DNA of 64,000 nt, taken from NCBI RefSeq assembly GCF_024054175.1, contig NZ_JAMXLA010000001.1, positions 1,643,930 to 1,707,929 on the forward strand. Reading direction: 5' to 3'. The translations under genes and the position numbers were made by a program. The notes under the pieces were generated by a model. It made no database searches and was not told where the DNA came from. It saw nothing but the letters and a program-made list of their open reading frames with translations. Source of the stretch: Flavobacterium sp. NRK1. GTDB taxonomy: Bacteria; Bacteroidota; Bacteroidia; Flavobacteriales; Flavobacteriaceae. Numbering within the stretch: the stretch's first letter is position 1; the number at the start of each line of letters is the position of its first letter. This document shows, one piece after another, positions 7,535 through 17,200 of this stretch.

Positions 7535-8308
7535 ATGAAGAAAAAAATTTTAATTGTTTTTGCTCACCCTGAGCAAACTTCTCTTACCAGAACAATGGTA
7601 GATACAAGTATTGAAACTCTTGAGGCACTAGGGCACGAAGTTATTTTGTCTGATTTATACGGCATGAAATGGAAAGCTGTACTTGATGAAACAGACTTCC
7701 CAAACAGAGTAAATAATGAAAGATTATCTTTTATACATGAGTCAGGTAATGCTTATGCTACCCAAAGTCAAACGCCAGACGTAGTAATAGAACAGGAAAA
7801 ATTATTGAGTGCGGATGCAGTTATCCTCCAATTTCCATTATGGTGGTATGGTATGCCTGCCATATTAAAAGGATGGATCGAGAGAGTATATGCTTTTGGA
7901 TTTGCTTACGGATACAAAAATGGCACCAATCAATTTAGATTTGGAGAAGGTATATTAAGTGGTAAGAGAGCAATTGTTTCTGTATATGCTGGTGGACCAG
8001 AAAGCGATTATAGCGCTAGAGGTATTAATGGACCAATCGAACAATTATTGTTCCCTCTAACTCATGGAGTGTTATTTTATCCAGGAATGGAAGTGTTGCC
8101 AACACATGTAGTACATAGTGCTGCCTTCATCAAACCTGAAGAAGTGGAAAAGGCTAAAATAGAGTGGAAAAAAAGATTAGAGAATCTATTTATAGACAAA
8201 CCTATCCCTTTCCGAGCGCAAAATGGAGGAGATTACCCAGACCGCCATGTTTTAAGAGATGATATTGATCCTGAAAAAACAGGAATTCTAGCTCATATAG
8301 CGAAATAA
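7535..8308 (+). CDS. NAD(P)H quinone oxidoreductase, flavodoxin-like fold
   Basis: 257 residues. The N-terminal KKILIVFAHPEQTSLTRTMV is the FMN/FAD phosphate-binding strand-loop of the NQO1/MdaB family. The segment ILQFPLWWYGMPAILKGWIE (around residue 105) is the characteristic family signature. It should reduce quinones or related electrophiles by two electrons with NAD(P)H in the cytoplasm. With the EthD-like gene and the broken AhpD-like gene it forms a quinone or peroxide detoxification cassette, probably under the Crp-like regulator. Confidence 0.9.
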   Translation: MKKKILIVFAHPEQTSLTRTMVDTSIETLEALGHEVILSDLYGMKWKAVLDETDFPNRVNNERLSFIHESGNAYATQSQTPDVVIEQEKLLSADAVILQFPLWWYGMPAILKGWIERVYAFGFAYGYKNGTNQFRFGEGILSGKRAIVSVYAGGPESDYSARGINGPIEQLLFPLTHGVLFYPGMEVLPTHVVHSAAFIKPEEVEKAKIEWKKRLENLFIDKPIPFRAQNGGDYPDRHVLRDDIDPEKTGILAHIAK

Positions 8309-8436
8309 TATTAAGTATTTGTGAGTAAAAACGCCTAATTTTCAGTCTGTTGCCAAAACAAAATTATTGTGGTGCATTCATGGTGCAGTTAAATTGTAGT
8401 TCCAAAAATGCCAGTGTTTACAAGCATAAACATATA

Positions 8437-8460
8437 GGTTCGAATCTCTTCCGCTCTGCT
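8437..8460 (+). other. Candidate attachment site with tRNA 3'-end fragment (right)
   Basis: GGTTCGAATCTCTTCCGCTC then TGCT matches the left fragment at 5414-5437 in 22 of 24 bases. Again no tRNA 5' half is present. GGTGCA words just upstream (8371-8386) parallel the GTGGCA words of the left site. Together they bound the 3-kb redox islet. The rest of 8309-8810 shows a weak stem (AAATCCCTA...TAGGGTTT, 8465-8508) and otherwise nothing I can assign. Confidence 0.5.
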
Positions 8461-8810
8461 TAATAAATCCCTATGAAATCGACATTCAGTTTTGTAGGGT
8501 TTTGTTTTTTAGGTGATATTTCGGGGAAGTTTGTGTTGCTAAGACAACACTACCGGATGTTACTTTCCAGTTACCCCTTCATATAGTTTGGTGTTTAAAA
8601 TGCAAATTTGAAGTATTTAGCCTGGCCAAAGACAGAATAAAGAGTGTGGAGAAATGATTTGAAGTGGGGTTCTGATCTTGAGAATTAACAATTGATAAGC
8701 AATGAAATTATTCATTTAAAAAAAATAACTTTGTAAGAGATAAGATGGCTTTTGGTCTTAGAATGGAGATCAGGGTATCTTAGTATTAACTAAAGATTGT
8801 ATAAAGCACA

Positions 8811-9137
8811 ATGATTAAAGTATTCGTTATCGGATTCTTAATACTAATAGTTTCCCTTTTTATTTGTATTTACAAGATAATTCTTTTAAAAAAAGAAATT
8901 TATTATAAATTTATTGATCAATCAAAAATGATTACTTCTTTTGATAAGCTTATGGATTATGATGGGAATTGGCTATTTAAAGAAATTGCCTATAAGGAAT
9001 TATTATTTGATAATCCAGAAAATCAATGGCTGATTAAGTATGTTAAATCTATAAAAAAGTTAGAACGTGCAAGCATATTTCTAGTTGCCATAATTGTAGT
9101 GTTTGCTATAATAATGAAATATTTTGAAGCGGTGTAA
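8811..9137 (+). CDS. Small membrane protein of unknown function
   Basis: 108 residues with two hydrophobic segments, residues ~3-25 (VFVIGFLILIVSLFICIYKI) and ~87-105 (IFLVAIIVVFAIIMKYF). A polar, Asp/Lys-rich loop lies between them. No family recognised. It stands alone, ending at a bidirectional terminator shared with the XRE gene. The composition is as AT-rich as the neighbouring islet. Confidence 0.6.
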   Translation: MIKVFVIGFLILIVSLFICIYKIILLKKEIYYKFIDQSKMITSFDKLMDYDGNWLFKEIAYKELLFDNPENQWLIKYVKSIKKLERASIFLVAIIVVFAIIMKYFEAV

Positions 9138-9170
9138 TTTATGCCTAACCTGGATATAGATGTCAATATA

Positions 9171-9206
9171 AAAAACCTGTTCAATTAAATGAACAGGTTT
9201 TTTTTG
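9171..9206. terminator. Bidirectional terminator
   Basis: AAAACCTGTTC-AATTAAAT-GAACAGGTTTT with flanking A and T runs separates the convergent membrane-protein and XRE genes. Confidence 0.9.
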
Positions 9207-9211
9207 TGTTG

Positions 9212-9967
9212 CTACATTTGACTGGAGGATTTTTGCTGCAATGCTGCCAAGGTGCTTTCCATTTGGGCAAGTCTTTGTTCAAGGGCATTGTCATTTGTCA
9301 GCATAGTGTAACGAAAAACATGTATAATTTTCCAAACTGCTTTTATATTGTTGGTATTTAAAAGAATAGGCTCAACACCCGGATGGTTTGCAGTTAGCAT
9401 AACTGCATTGTTATTGTGTGTAAATTTTCTAAAATAGAGTTGTTCGTTTGCTAAAGCAACGGCCAGCTCTCCGTTAAGGGTGTCAAGTTCATTTAAAGGT
9501 ATTTCTGTACCTATTATTATGTCTTTCGGATAAAATCCTGCCGATCCGCCCGACATAGTTAAGTCGTCAATTACAAAAGCAATTTTATCTTTTCCGGTTA
9601 CATTGGGTAATTTTATGGTTGGAAGATCTATATTGCTAATTATATTAGCAAATTGGAGAATAAATTCTTCCTTTACTTCAGGAGTAATACATTTTATAGC
9701 TTCAAATCCATCATTTCTGTAGGTGTATTCTGTTGTTATAGCTTCATTAAAGCGTAATAAACGATTAACGGTGAGCTCTTTTGTAAGCAATTCGTCTATA
9801 CTAATGCTAAAGTGATTAGCAATTTTTACTACTGTTTCCAATTTCGGATTACTACGCTCTTCTTCGTATGCACCAAGTGTAGCTCGCTTTAAATCAAATA
9901 TATCGGCAAATTCCTGCTGACTAAGATTACGTACACTTCTTATTTTTTTAAGGTTCTTTCCAAACAT
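9212..9967 (-). CDS. XRE-family regulator with degenerate S24/LexA-like C-terminal domain
   Basis: Residues ~1-60 from the ATG at 9967 are a helix-turn-helix (FGKNLKKIRSVRNLSQQEFA, then KRATLGAYEEERSNPKLET). An upstream TTG at 9997 would add ten residues but is less likely. The C-terminal half resembles a LexA/CI-type domain: AGFYPKDIIIGTEI, GELAVALANEQLYFRKF, then ANHPGVEPILLNTNNIKAVW. The Ser normally found in the xDSM motif is not evident (DDLTMSGG), so self-cleavage is doubtful. It is divergent from the PspA operon, and candidate operators lie between them, suggesting autoregulation and control of the operon. Confidence 0.8.
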   Translation of the reverse strand: MFGKNLKKIRSVRNLSQQEFADIFDLKRATLGAYEEERSNPKLETVVKIANHFSISIDELLTKELTVNRLLRFNEAITTEYTYRNDGFEAIKCITPEVKEEFILQFANIISNIDLPTIKLPNVTGKDKIAFVIDDLTMSGGSAGFYPKDIIIGTEIPLNELDTLNGELAVALANEQLYFRKFTHNNNAVMLTANHPGVEPILLNTNNIKAVWKIIHVFRYTMLTNDNALEQRLAQMESTLAALQQKSSSQM

Positions 9968-9973
9968 AAAAAA

Positions 9974-10044
9974 TATTTTTGCTAATTTTATTTGCAAATA
10001 ATTCTAATTTTTGTAAATTTGCTCTAACGATATTAGCAAATATA
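9974..10044. promoter_or_regulatory. Promoter of the PspA operon with overlapping inverted repeats
   Basis: TTTG (9991-9994), a 19-base spacer and TAAATTTG (10014-10021) fit the Bacteroidota housekeeping promoter pattern, pointing to the YbjN-PspA genes. TATTTTTGCTAAT (9974-9986) and ATTAGCAAATATA (10032-10044) form an inverted pair, and the palindrome ATTTGCAAAT (9990-9999) covers the upstream promoter element. These are good candidate sites for the divergent XRE protein. The transcript would have a leader of roughly 140 bases. Confidence 0.6.
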
Positions 10045-10170
10045 GTAATAATGCTAATACAGTGAGCTTAATAACGTAAAAAATAATAAACGTTGTTAAA
10101 AAGTGATTAAAACTTAACTTGCCCGAAAGAAGAAAAAAAGCGAGTTTTATAAAATTATTTTAATAGCTGT

Positions 10171-10599
10171 ATGATGAAAGATTATTTTGGAGTGGTAAAA
10201 AATTACCTGAATGAACTTCAGCTGGAAATTAAGTATGAAAACAAAAAAGAAAGTGTTTTCATGGTTAACAGCGAGCAGGATGGTATTGTTAATCTTATTA
10301 TATGTGTTGCTCACCCTATTGTGATTTTTGAGCAGTACCTTTTTGAGGTTAACCCCGATGCGCATTTTGTGTTTAAGGCATTGCTGCAAAAAAACCGCGA
10401 CATTATTCATGGCGCATTTGTTCTTGATGATACAGGCAGAAAAGTAATTTTCAGAGACTCACTTCAGCTCGAAAATTTGGATCAAAATGAGTTCGAGGCT
10501 ACATTAAATTCGCTCGGCCTGCTATTGAGTGAGTATTCAGAACAGATTATTAACTTTTCAAAAAACAAAAGCAATGAGATTTCTAAGAAGATTATTTAA
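10171..10599 (+). CDS. YbjN-like / Tir-chaperone-like protein
   Basis: 142 residues, cytoplasmic and acidic. The pattern of an N-terminal helix (MMKDYFGVVKNYLNELQLEI), a beta-sheet (SVFMVNSEQDGIVNLIICVA) and two helices (NPDAHFVFKALLQKNRDI, FEATLNSLGLLLSEYSEQI) fits the YbjN / type III secretion chaperone-like fold. It is first in the operon, and its 3' end overlaps the start of pspA by 26 bp, so the two are coupled. YbjN-like proteins recur next to PspA in other bacteria. A partner or adaptor role is inferred. Confidence 0.7.
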   Translation: MMKDYFGVVKNYLNELQLEIKYENKKESVFMVNSEQDGIVNLIICVAHPIVIFEQYLFEVNPDAHFVFKALLQKNRDIIHGAFVLDDTGRKVIFRDSLQLENLDQNEFEATLNSLGLLLSEYSEQIINFSKNKSNEISKKII

Positions 10600-11287
10600 G
10601 ATAGGGCAGGCAGAAGTGCACCACGCCATAGATAATATGGAAGACCCTATAAAGATGACCGAACAGGGTATAAGAGACATGAAGAGCGATCTTGACACAG
10701 GTCTTGAAGCACTTGCCCAGGTAAAAGCCATGAGCATAAGAGCTAAAAATGAAATAGAAGAATGTGCCATAAAGGCCGAAGACTATAGCGAAAAAGCGAT
10801 GCTTATTCTGAAGAAAGGCCAAAAAGGTGCTATGGATACTGCCGATGCAGACAGATTGGCTACCGAAGCTTTGGTGAAAAAAGAAGAAGCTTTAGCGGCA
10901 CAAAAAAGGGCGGAGGCAGATAAAGAAAAGTTTGACCAGAATGTATTGCAGATGGAAGCGAATGTGCATACCATAAAGCAGAACATAAATAAGTGGGAGA
11001 ACGAACTTAAAATATTACGTTCGAGGGTAAAGGTAGCCGATGCTACAAAAAGCCTGAACAAACAAATGGCTAAGATTGACAGTAACGGAACTATTTCGCT
11101 GCTGGAAAGAATGAAAGATAAAATTGTACAGGAAGAAGCACTTGCCGAAGCCTATGGTGATATTGCCAATGCAACCAAATCTGTTGATGACGAAATAAAC
11201 AATGCGGTTGATGTTAAAAAGGACAAAGCATTCAGCGAACTTGAAAAACTTAAAGAGCAGCTGGGTATAAGTGGTCCGAGAGATTAA
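10574..11287 (+). CDS. pspA: PspA/IM30 (Vipp1) family membrane-stress protein
   Basis: 237 residues from the ATG at 10574; an in-frame start at 10529 would add 15 residues with no family likeness. The N-terminus MRFLRRLFKIGQAEVHHAID matches the amphipathic helix and first helix of PspA. It is followed by NMEDPIKMTEQGIRDMKSDL and long coiled-coil helices to ~residue 215. PspA proteins form ESCRT-III-like polymers on the inner face of the cytoplasmic membrane and repair or stabilise it under stress. No PspF, PspB or PspC is nearby; the context is instead YqiJ/YqiK and an AAA ATPase. Confidence 0.92.
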   Translation: MRFLRRLFKIGQAEVHHAIDNMEDPIKMTEQGIRDMKSDLDTGLEALAQVKAMSIRAKNEIEECAIKAEDYSEKAMLILKKGQKGAMDTADADRLATEALVKKEEALAAQKRAEADKEKFDQNVLQMEANVHTIKQNINKWENELKILRSRVKVADATKSLNKQMAKIDSNGTISLLERMKDKIVQEEALAEAYGDIANATKSVDDEINNAVDVKKDKAFSELEKLKEQLGISGPRD

Positions 11288-11299
11288 AAACTTTTATAA

Positions 11300-11950
11300 A
11301 TGAAGGAACTAATAGAGATTTCTTTTTCTCCGGTAAATGCTTTTTTTACCATTATGTCTATCATAATGGTAATCTATTGGCTGCTGGTAATAATTGCAGG
11401 TATAGATCCTGATTTGTTTAGTGTAGATTTTGATTCTGCTGACATTGATGTGGATACCGACCTGGATATTGAAGCTGATGGAGATGCTGACGGTAATGGC
11501 TTTATTAAAATACTGGAGTATTTTAATTTTGATGAACTGCCGTTAATGTTTATTATTACCATTATATTTTTCAGTATGTGGCTGGTAGGTGTAAATATTA
11601 CCTATTATCTGGGTATAGAGAGCACTTTGTTAGGGTTCCTGCTAATTATTCCAAACTTTATCCTGAGTCTGTTTGTGGTTAAGCTGTTTAGCAAACCTCT
11701 GGGCTATTTATATAAACAGGTAAACCATAAAGGCGAGCCGGAAATAGATTTTTTAGGCAGAAGATGCAGGGTTGTATCATCTGTAAGTCATGATAAAACG
11801 GGACAAATAGAACTGACGGTGAACGGAGATCCCATAAAAATATATGCAAGAAGCAATACACAAGAGAAACTTGCAACAGGCCAGCAGGCAGTTATAGTGG
11901 GTGAAAGTGAGGATAAAAAATACTATCTCGTAGAGAAATTTGATTATTAA
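11300..11950 (+). CDS. YqiJ-like membrane protein with NfeD-type OB-fold domain
   Basis: 216 residues. Membrane helices lie at about 14-35, 82-101 and 104-130. The first loop is strikingly acidic (DFDSADIDVDTDLDIEADGD, residues ~43-62) and could bind cations. The C-terminal ~70 residues (LGRRCRVVSSVSHDKTGQIE...) form an OB-fold-like domain as in NfeD/YqiJ proteins. Such proteins partner with flotillins, whose gene follows after a short membrane-peptide gene. It starts 12 bp after pspA, in the same operon. Confidence 0.8.
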   Translation: MKELIEISFSPVNAFFTIMSIIMVIYWLLVIIAGIDPDLFSVDFDSADIDVDTDLDIEADGDADGNGFIKILEYFNFDELPLMFIITIIFFSMWLVGVNITYYLGIESTLLGFLLIIPNFILSLFVVKLFSKPLGYLYKQVNHKGEPEIDFLGRRCRVVSSVSHDKTGQIELTVNGDPIKIYARSNTQEKLATGQQAVIVGESEDKKYYLVEKFDY

Positions 11951-11973
11951 ACCAACCAATCAATTATCCAGCC

Positions 11974-12048
11974 ATGTTTTACTTAATTACACAAATTGTT
12001 GCAGCTTTTACCGCTGCGATACGATACATTATTGAAATTATTTTTTAA
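11974..12048 (+). CDS. 24-residue membrane mini-protein
   Basis: The ORF MFYLITQIVAAFTAAIRYIIEIIF lies between yqiJ and yqiK, 23 bp after the former and 35 bp before the latter. It is almost wholly hydrophobic with a single Arg, as expected for a one-helix membrane peptide. The ATG follows AAACCAACCAATCA (11949-11962), a word that also precedes the ATG of the AAA ATPase gene (14243-14256), suggesting a common translation leader. Too short for gene callers; translation is unproven. Confidence 0.5.
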   Translation: MFYLITQIVAAFTAAIRYIIEIIF

Positions 12049-12083
12049 ACCAATTATTATAATTACAAACACTTAAAATCAAA

Positions 12084-14144
12084 ATGTTAGGAAATTCTTT
12101 ACTTATTACAATGATAGCTATTATTATAGTAGTTATCGGCCTGCTTGTATGGATTGTATCCATGTATAAAAAAATCATACAAGGTAAGGTTATAGTTCGT
12201 ACCGGTGCAGGGGGTACAGTGGTGTTTTTTAATGCCGGCCTTGTAGTTCCGGTACTGCATAAAATGGAGATAATGGATATCTCTGTTAAAAAACTTGATG
12301 TTGAACGTACGGGTGTAAACGGACTTATTTGTAAAGATAATATCCGTGCCGATATTAAGGTTACATTTTTCATAAAGATAAATAAATCTACATCAGATAT
12401 TATAAACGTAGCACAAACTATTGGCTGTGGCAGGGCATCTGAAATAGATGTACTAAGAAACCTTTTTGATGCCAAATTTTCTGAGGCACTTAAAACAGTA
12501 GGTAAAAAGTTTGATTTTATTGAGCTTTATGAAGCCCGTAGTGAGTTCAGGGAAGAAATTATCTCTATTATCGGTACAGATCTTAACGGTTATGTATTGG
12601 ATGACTGTGCTATTGATGACCTGGAACAAACACCGCTTAGCCACCTGAAAGCAGATAATATTCTTGATTCTGAAGGTATTAAGAAAATTACCGAATTAAC
12701 GGCTGCGCAAAACATTAAGGCAAACCTTATTCGCAGGGACGAGGAAAAAACAATACGTAAACAGGATGTTGAGGCACGCGAAGCTATTTTGGCTTTAGAC
12801 CGCCAGCTTGCCGAGAAAGAAGAACAGCAAAAACGCGAAATAGCAAATATTAAGGCTCGTGAAGAGGCAGAAATTGCTAAAGTTAATGAAGAAGAAAGGC
12901 TGAAGTCGGAAACTGCAAGAATAAATACTGCCGAGAAAGTAATGGTGGCCGAAGAAAATAAAGAGCGCCTTATAATAGTTGCGGCTAAAAACAAAGAGCG
13001 TACAGCAGCAGTAGAAAACGAAAGGGTAGAAAAAGACCGTGCTTTAGAGCAGACGGAAAGAGAGCGTATTGTTACTCTTGCCCAAATAGAAAAAGACAAA
13101 GCTGTTGAGGTAGAGCGCAAAAATATTCAGAATGTTATCCGCGACAGGGTTGTGCTTGAAAAAGGCGTGGTTCAGGAGCAGGAAAACATGAAAGATATTG
13201 AGGCATTTAAAGAAGCCGACAGGCAGAAAAAAGTAGCTGTTACCCGTGCTGAAAAAGAAAGTGAAGAACTTTACATTAAGCGTTTAAAAGCTGCAGAAGC
13301 AGAAAAAGAAGCTGCAAAACAAAAAGCAGAAGAAATTAATATTGAAGCAGCTGCGAGAATGGCTGCCAGCGAAAAAGAAGCAGAAGCAAGAAAAATACTT
13401 GCAGAAGCTAAAGCTAAAGAAGATGCTACTGTAGGGTTATCTGAAGCACAGGTAATGCATGCTAAAGCAGATGCTAATGAAAGACAGGGTATTGTAGATG
13501 CTGTGGTTATAGAGAAAAAAGCACTTGCAGAAGCTGCCGGTATTAAAGCAAGGGCAGAGGCGTCTAAACAACTTGGTGTTGCAGAGGCAGATGTTATTAA
13601 AGAAAAAGCACTGGCAGAAGCTTCGGGTATTCAGGAAAAAGCTGAGGCTATGAAAAAACTTGACGGTGTAGGTAAAGAGCATGAAGAGTTTAAGCTGCGC
13701 TTAAACAAAGAGCTTCAGGTAGATCTAGCCCATATCAATATTCAGAAAGATATTGCAGATGCTCAGGCAAATGTAATTGGCGAAGCGCTTAAAGCTGCTA
13801 AAATTGATATTGTGGGTGGTGAAACTATGTTCTTTGACCAGATTGTTGGTCAAATTACAAAAGCCAAAGGTTTTGACAGGCTGGTAAACCATTCTGAAAA
13901 TATTACCGATATTAAAGAAGCTATACTGGGCGACGGTGCCGAAGGACAGGAAAATCTCTTGGAAAGGATAAAAGGTTTTGCCGATAAATATGGTATCTCA
14001 TCCGAAGATATTAAAAACCTTACGGTTGCAGGACTGCTAATGGAACTGCAAAACCGCAGTAATGATGATGGCGAAAAAGGCCTGTTCTCTAACCTGATGG
14101 ATATGGCTAAAAACCTTGGCCTTTCGGGTAAAAAATTAGGATAA
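12084..14144 (+). CDS. yqiK: Flotillin, YqiK type
   Basis: 686 residues. An N-terminal membrane segment (residues ~5-28) is followed by an SPFH/band 7 domain (KVIVRTGAGGTVVFFNAGLV to about residue 190). A very long Ala/Glu/Lys-rich coiled coil (~200-560) contains repeated ALAEA(A/S)GI(K/Q) units, and a C-terminal oligomerisation region follows. Flotillins assemble ring- or cage-like scaffolds at membrane microdomains. Its pairing with the YqiJ-like gene is the classic YqiJ-YqiK association. It is part of the PspA operon. Confidence 0.92.
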   Translation: MLGNSLLITMIAIIIVVIGLLVWIVSMYKKIIQGKVIVRTGAGGTVVFFNAGLVVPVLHKMEIMDISVKKLDVERTGVNGLICKDNIRADIKVTFFIKINKSTSDIINVAQTIGCGRASEIDVLRNLFDAKFSEALKTVGKKFDFIELYEARSEFREEIISIIGTDLNGYVLDDCAIDDLEQTPLSHLKADNILDSEGIKKITELTAAQNIKANLIRRDEEKTIRKQDVEAREAILALDRQLAEKEEQQKREIANIKAREEAEIAKVNEEERLKSETARINTAEKVMVAEENKERLIIVAAKNKERTAAVENERVEKDRALEQTERERIVTLAQIEKDKAVEVERKNIQNVIRDRVVLEKGVVQEQENMKDIEAFKEADRQKKVAVTRAEKESEELYIKRLKAAEAEKEAAKQKAEEINIEAAARMAASEKEAEARKILAEAKAKEDATVGLSEAQVMHAKADANERQGIVDAVVIEKKALAEAAGIKARAEASKQLGVAEADVIKEKALAEASGIQEKAEAMKKLDGVGKEHEEFKLRLNKELQVDLAHINIQKDIADAQANVIGEALKAAKIDIVGGETMFFDQIVGQITKAKGFDRLVNHSENITDIKEAILGDGAEGQENLLERIKGFADKYGISSEDIKNLTVAGLLMELQNRSNDDGEKGLFSNLMDMAKNLGLSGKKLG

Positions 14145-14167
14145 GTTTTCTCTGATTTTTATATTTT

Positions 14168-14194
14168 TCCCGCACAGAATGCCACTGTGCGGGA
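14168..14194 (+). terminator. Hairpin between flotillin and ATPase genes (possible attenuator)
   Basis: TCCCGCACAG-AATGCCA-CTGTGCGGGA is a strong stem, but only a weak T tract follows. It may reduce rather than stop transcription into the ATPase gene, or stabilise the upstream mRNA. Confidence 0.55.
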
Positions 14195-14255
14195 TACTTT
14201 TCTTTTTGAAATTACTGTGGAATACGCAGTACTATAATCTTTAAACCAACCAATC

Positions 14256-17200
14256 ATGAGTACACTGGAAGGCGGTACATATGAAATTATACGCGGTCGT
14301 CTGGAAACCCAGAAAAATGATCTTTTGGGCAGGCTGCAAAAACTTAATGAGGCAAGAAAAGGGGTTTTTGGCAGTATAGAAACAAAGCTTATTGCCAATA
14401 ACCGTATTATAACCGAGAATAACTGTATTCCATACGACATAGTTTGTGTAGATGGTAAATGTATTTTTGGTTACAATGTTCACTTTGGTTTGCGTACCGA
14501 TATTAAAACAGAAGATGTATTCAGCATATATGTTTATGAAGATGGAGAGTTTAAGCAGGAAGGGTTAGACCTTATTGCCGATGAAACTTTTCTGACCGAT
14601 TTTTATAATCTGTACAAATATTACAGAGATACAGAGTTTAGAAAGTTTTTTGTATCGGGTAATTATCTGCACATGGTATTTCAGATAAGTGAAAGAGTAT
14701 CTGATATTAAAACATTTAAATGGCTTATAAAAGATGGTAAACTTATTTATCAGGATAACAGGAGTGATAATGAATATCGTTTTCCGAGACAGCATGATTT
14801 TAACTGGCAGGAAACTACCAGAGAAATGCAAAAATATGGTAAGCATCCTCATGTGTCTATACTTGACAAGGTATTTGTAGAAACTGTTGGAGGGACACTT
14901 ACCATAAAAATTGAAGATAATACTGCAACAGGAAAGGGAATTTATGAAGAGGATGTAATACATCCTGATCAGACTCTTGACGATGGTAATTTTCAATATG
15001 CCGATTTAGGGAATCTTATAGCATTGCAAATAAAGCCTTTTCAGGAAGAGGCCAGATACTTTATATACAACCATAAGCTGCAACAGGTTAAAAAGATTGA
15101 TAGTCTTTCCACTTCAGCTATTTTATTACCGGATCAGCACGGGCTTATATTTTCTAATGGGTATTACCTGCAAACTGGAGAGTATAAAGTTTTTGAAAAC
15201 AGCCTGCAAAATCTGCTTTTTCAGGAAAGGATAGCTTCACCAAACGGTGAAGATTTTATGTATGTTTTTTACGAAGAAGCTTCAGGGCAATATGTACTGA
15301 TGTCTTACAACCTGATAACGCAGGTAGTAACTACTCCTATTATTTGTAATGGCTTTACCATACTTAAAAACGGTGAGCTGTGCTATTTTAGGGCAGAAGC
15401 AGAACAAACCAAAAATCACCTGGTGCAAATATGGCAAACCCCTTTTATTAAGGGAGACATTATGCCATCGCAACATAAAGACAGCTTTATTTATAAAGTA
15501 GGTAACAAGGATATAGTTAAGGCTATGGCCGATGGGCAGTATATAGTGACGTTACTTAATAAAAATGACGATTATGACGGATTGTATGCCGATTTAACAA
15601 GGCTTGCTCAAAACATACTCGATTCTTATTACTGGATAAACAGTACGGATACTTTTGAACTTAACCTGCCCTTAACCGAAATTAAAAATACAGCTAATGC
15701 TGCTATAGATGAATTTGAAAAAGTAGTACAGCTAAGGCAGAATGCTAAAAAAATAACGGAAGAAGTACAACAAAAAGCAGAGAGCCTTTTTATAAAAATA
15801 AAGAGTTCTCCGCTTGATGATATTGATGCATTTGTTTCAGATCTTGCTGGTTTACGCTCTTTAAGGGGAGAGGTTGTAAGCCTTAGGGAAGTGCGTTATG
15901 TTGATGAGGAATTTATTACTGAACTTGAGGCCGAGATTGTAGCGCAAACTGAAACGATTTCGCAAAACTGCGTTCAGTTTTTAATGGATGAAAAGGCTTT
16001 GGTGCCTTACCATAAACGTGTTGAAGAAAAGCAGAAAGATCTTGAAGGTATAACTACCGTGGCAGAAGCTCGAAAGCTGGAAGATGAGGTAAACAGTATA
16101 ACAGGCGATCTTGAAATGCTGATTGATATTGTGTCGAACTTAAAAATAGATGACACATCACAGTCAACACATATTATTAATACCATATCGCTGATTTTTT
16201 CGACACTTAACAGACTTAAGGCAGAGATAAAGAATAAGATTGCGTCTTTAGGGGGTAAAGAGGCAAAAGCCGATTTTGCGGCCCAGATAAAACTGATAGA
16301 CCAAAGCATAGTAAATGCGCTGGATAGGGCAGTGACTCCCGAGAAAACGGAAGAGCTGCTAAATAAAATATCAGTACAGTTAGAGGATCTGGAAGCTCGT
16401 TTTGCCGATTATGAAGAGTTTACAGTTTCTATAATAGAAAAAAGGGAAGAGATCTATACCGCTTTTGAGGCAAAAAAGAACAGCCTTATTGAAGCGCGTA
16501 ATAAAAAAGCGGTTGCAATAGAGAATGCATCGGAACGCATTCTTAAAAACGTATCGTCAAAAGCACTTACATTAAATTCGATTGAAGAAATTAATGGTTA
16601 TTTTGCTGCTGACCTTATGATTGCAAAACTACGCGATCTTGTAGCCCAGCTTATAGAACTGGAAGATACCGGTAAAGCGGAAGCTATAGAAACGCAATTA
16701 AAATCGGCCAGGGAAGATGCGCTGCGAAAGCTTAAAGATAAGCAGGATCTATATGAAGATGGAGAGAACATAATTCGATTCGGCAAGCATAAATTTGCGG
16801 TTAATAAACAGCCGTTAGACCTTACGATAGTATATAAAGATGGGAAACTTAATTATCATTTAACCGGAACAGACTTTTATCAGGAGTTGAAAGACAATAC
16901 CTTATTAGCTTCAAAAAAATACTGGAATCAGGATCTTGTTTCAGAAAATGAAGAAATATACAGGTCAGCTTTTTTGGCATATAAAATATTTAGTATGCAT
17001 TCGCCTGGTAGTCTATATAACCTGACAGATGAAGATTTACAGGCTTTGGTAACAGAAGAAACATCTAAAAACTATACGGAAGGTTATATAAAAGGCGTGC
17101 ATGATGCCGATGCGTTTAAAATTTTAAAAGTACTTGTGGCTAAGCACAATAATTTAGGTTTGCTGCACTACAATCCTGCTATAAGGGCTTTTGCTCAGTT

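Noticed and set aside
12590..13120. 176-residue minus-strand ORF opposite the flotillin gene
   Set aside because: It is a Ser/Ala-rich shadow of the Ala/Glu/Lys-rich coiled coil on the other strand, without a plausible start context or domain.
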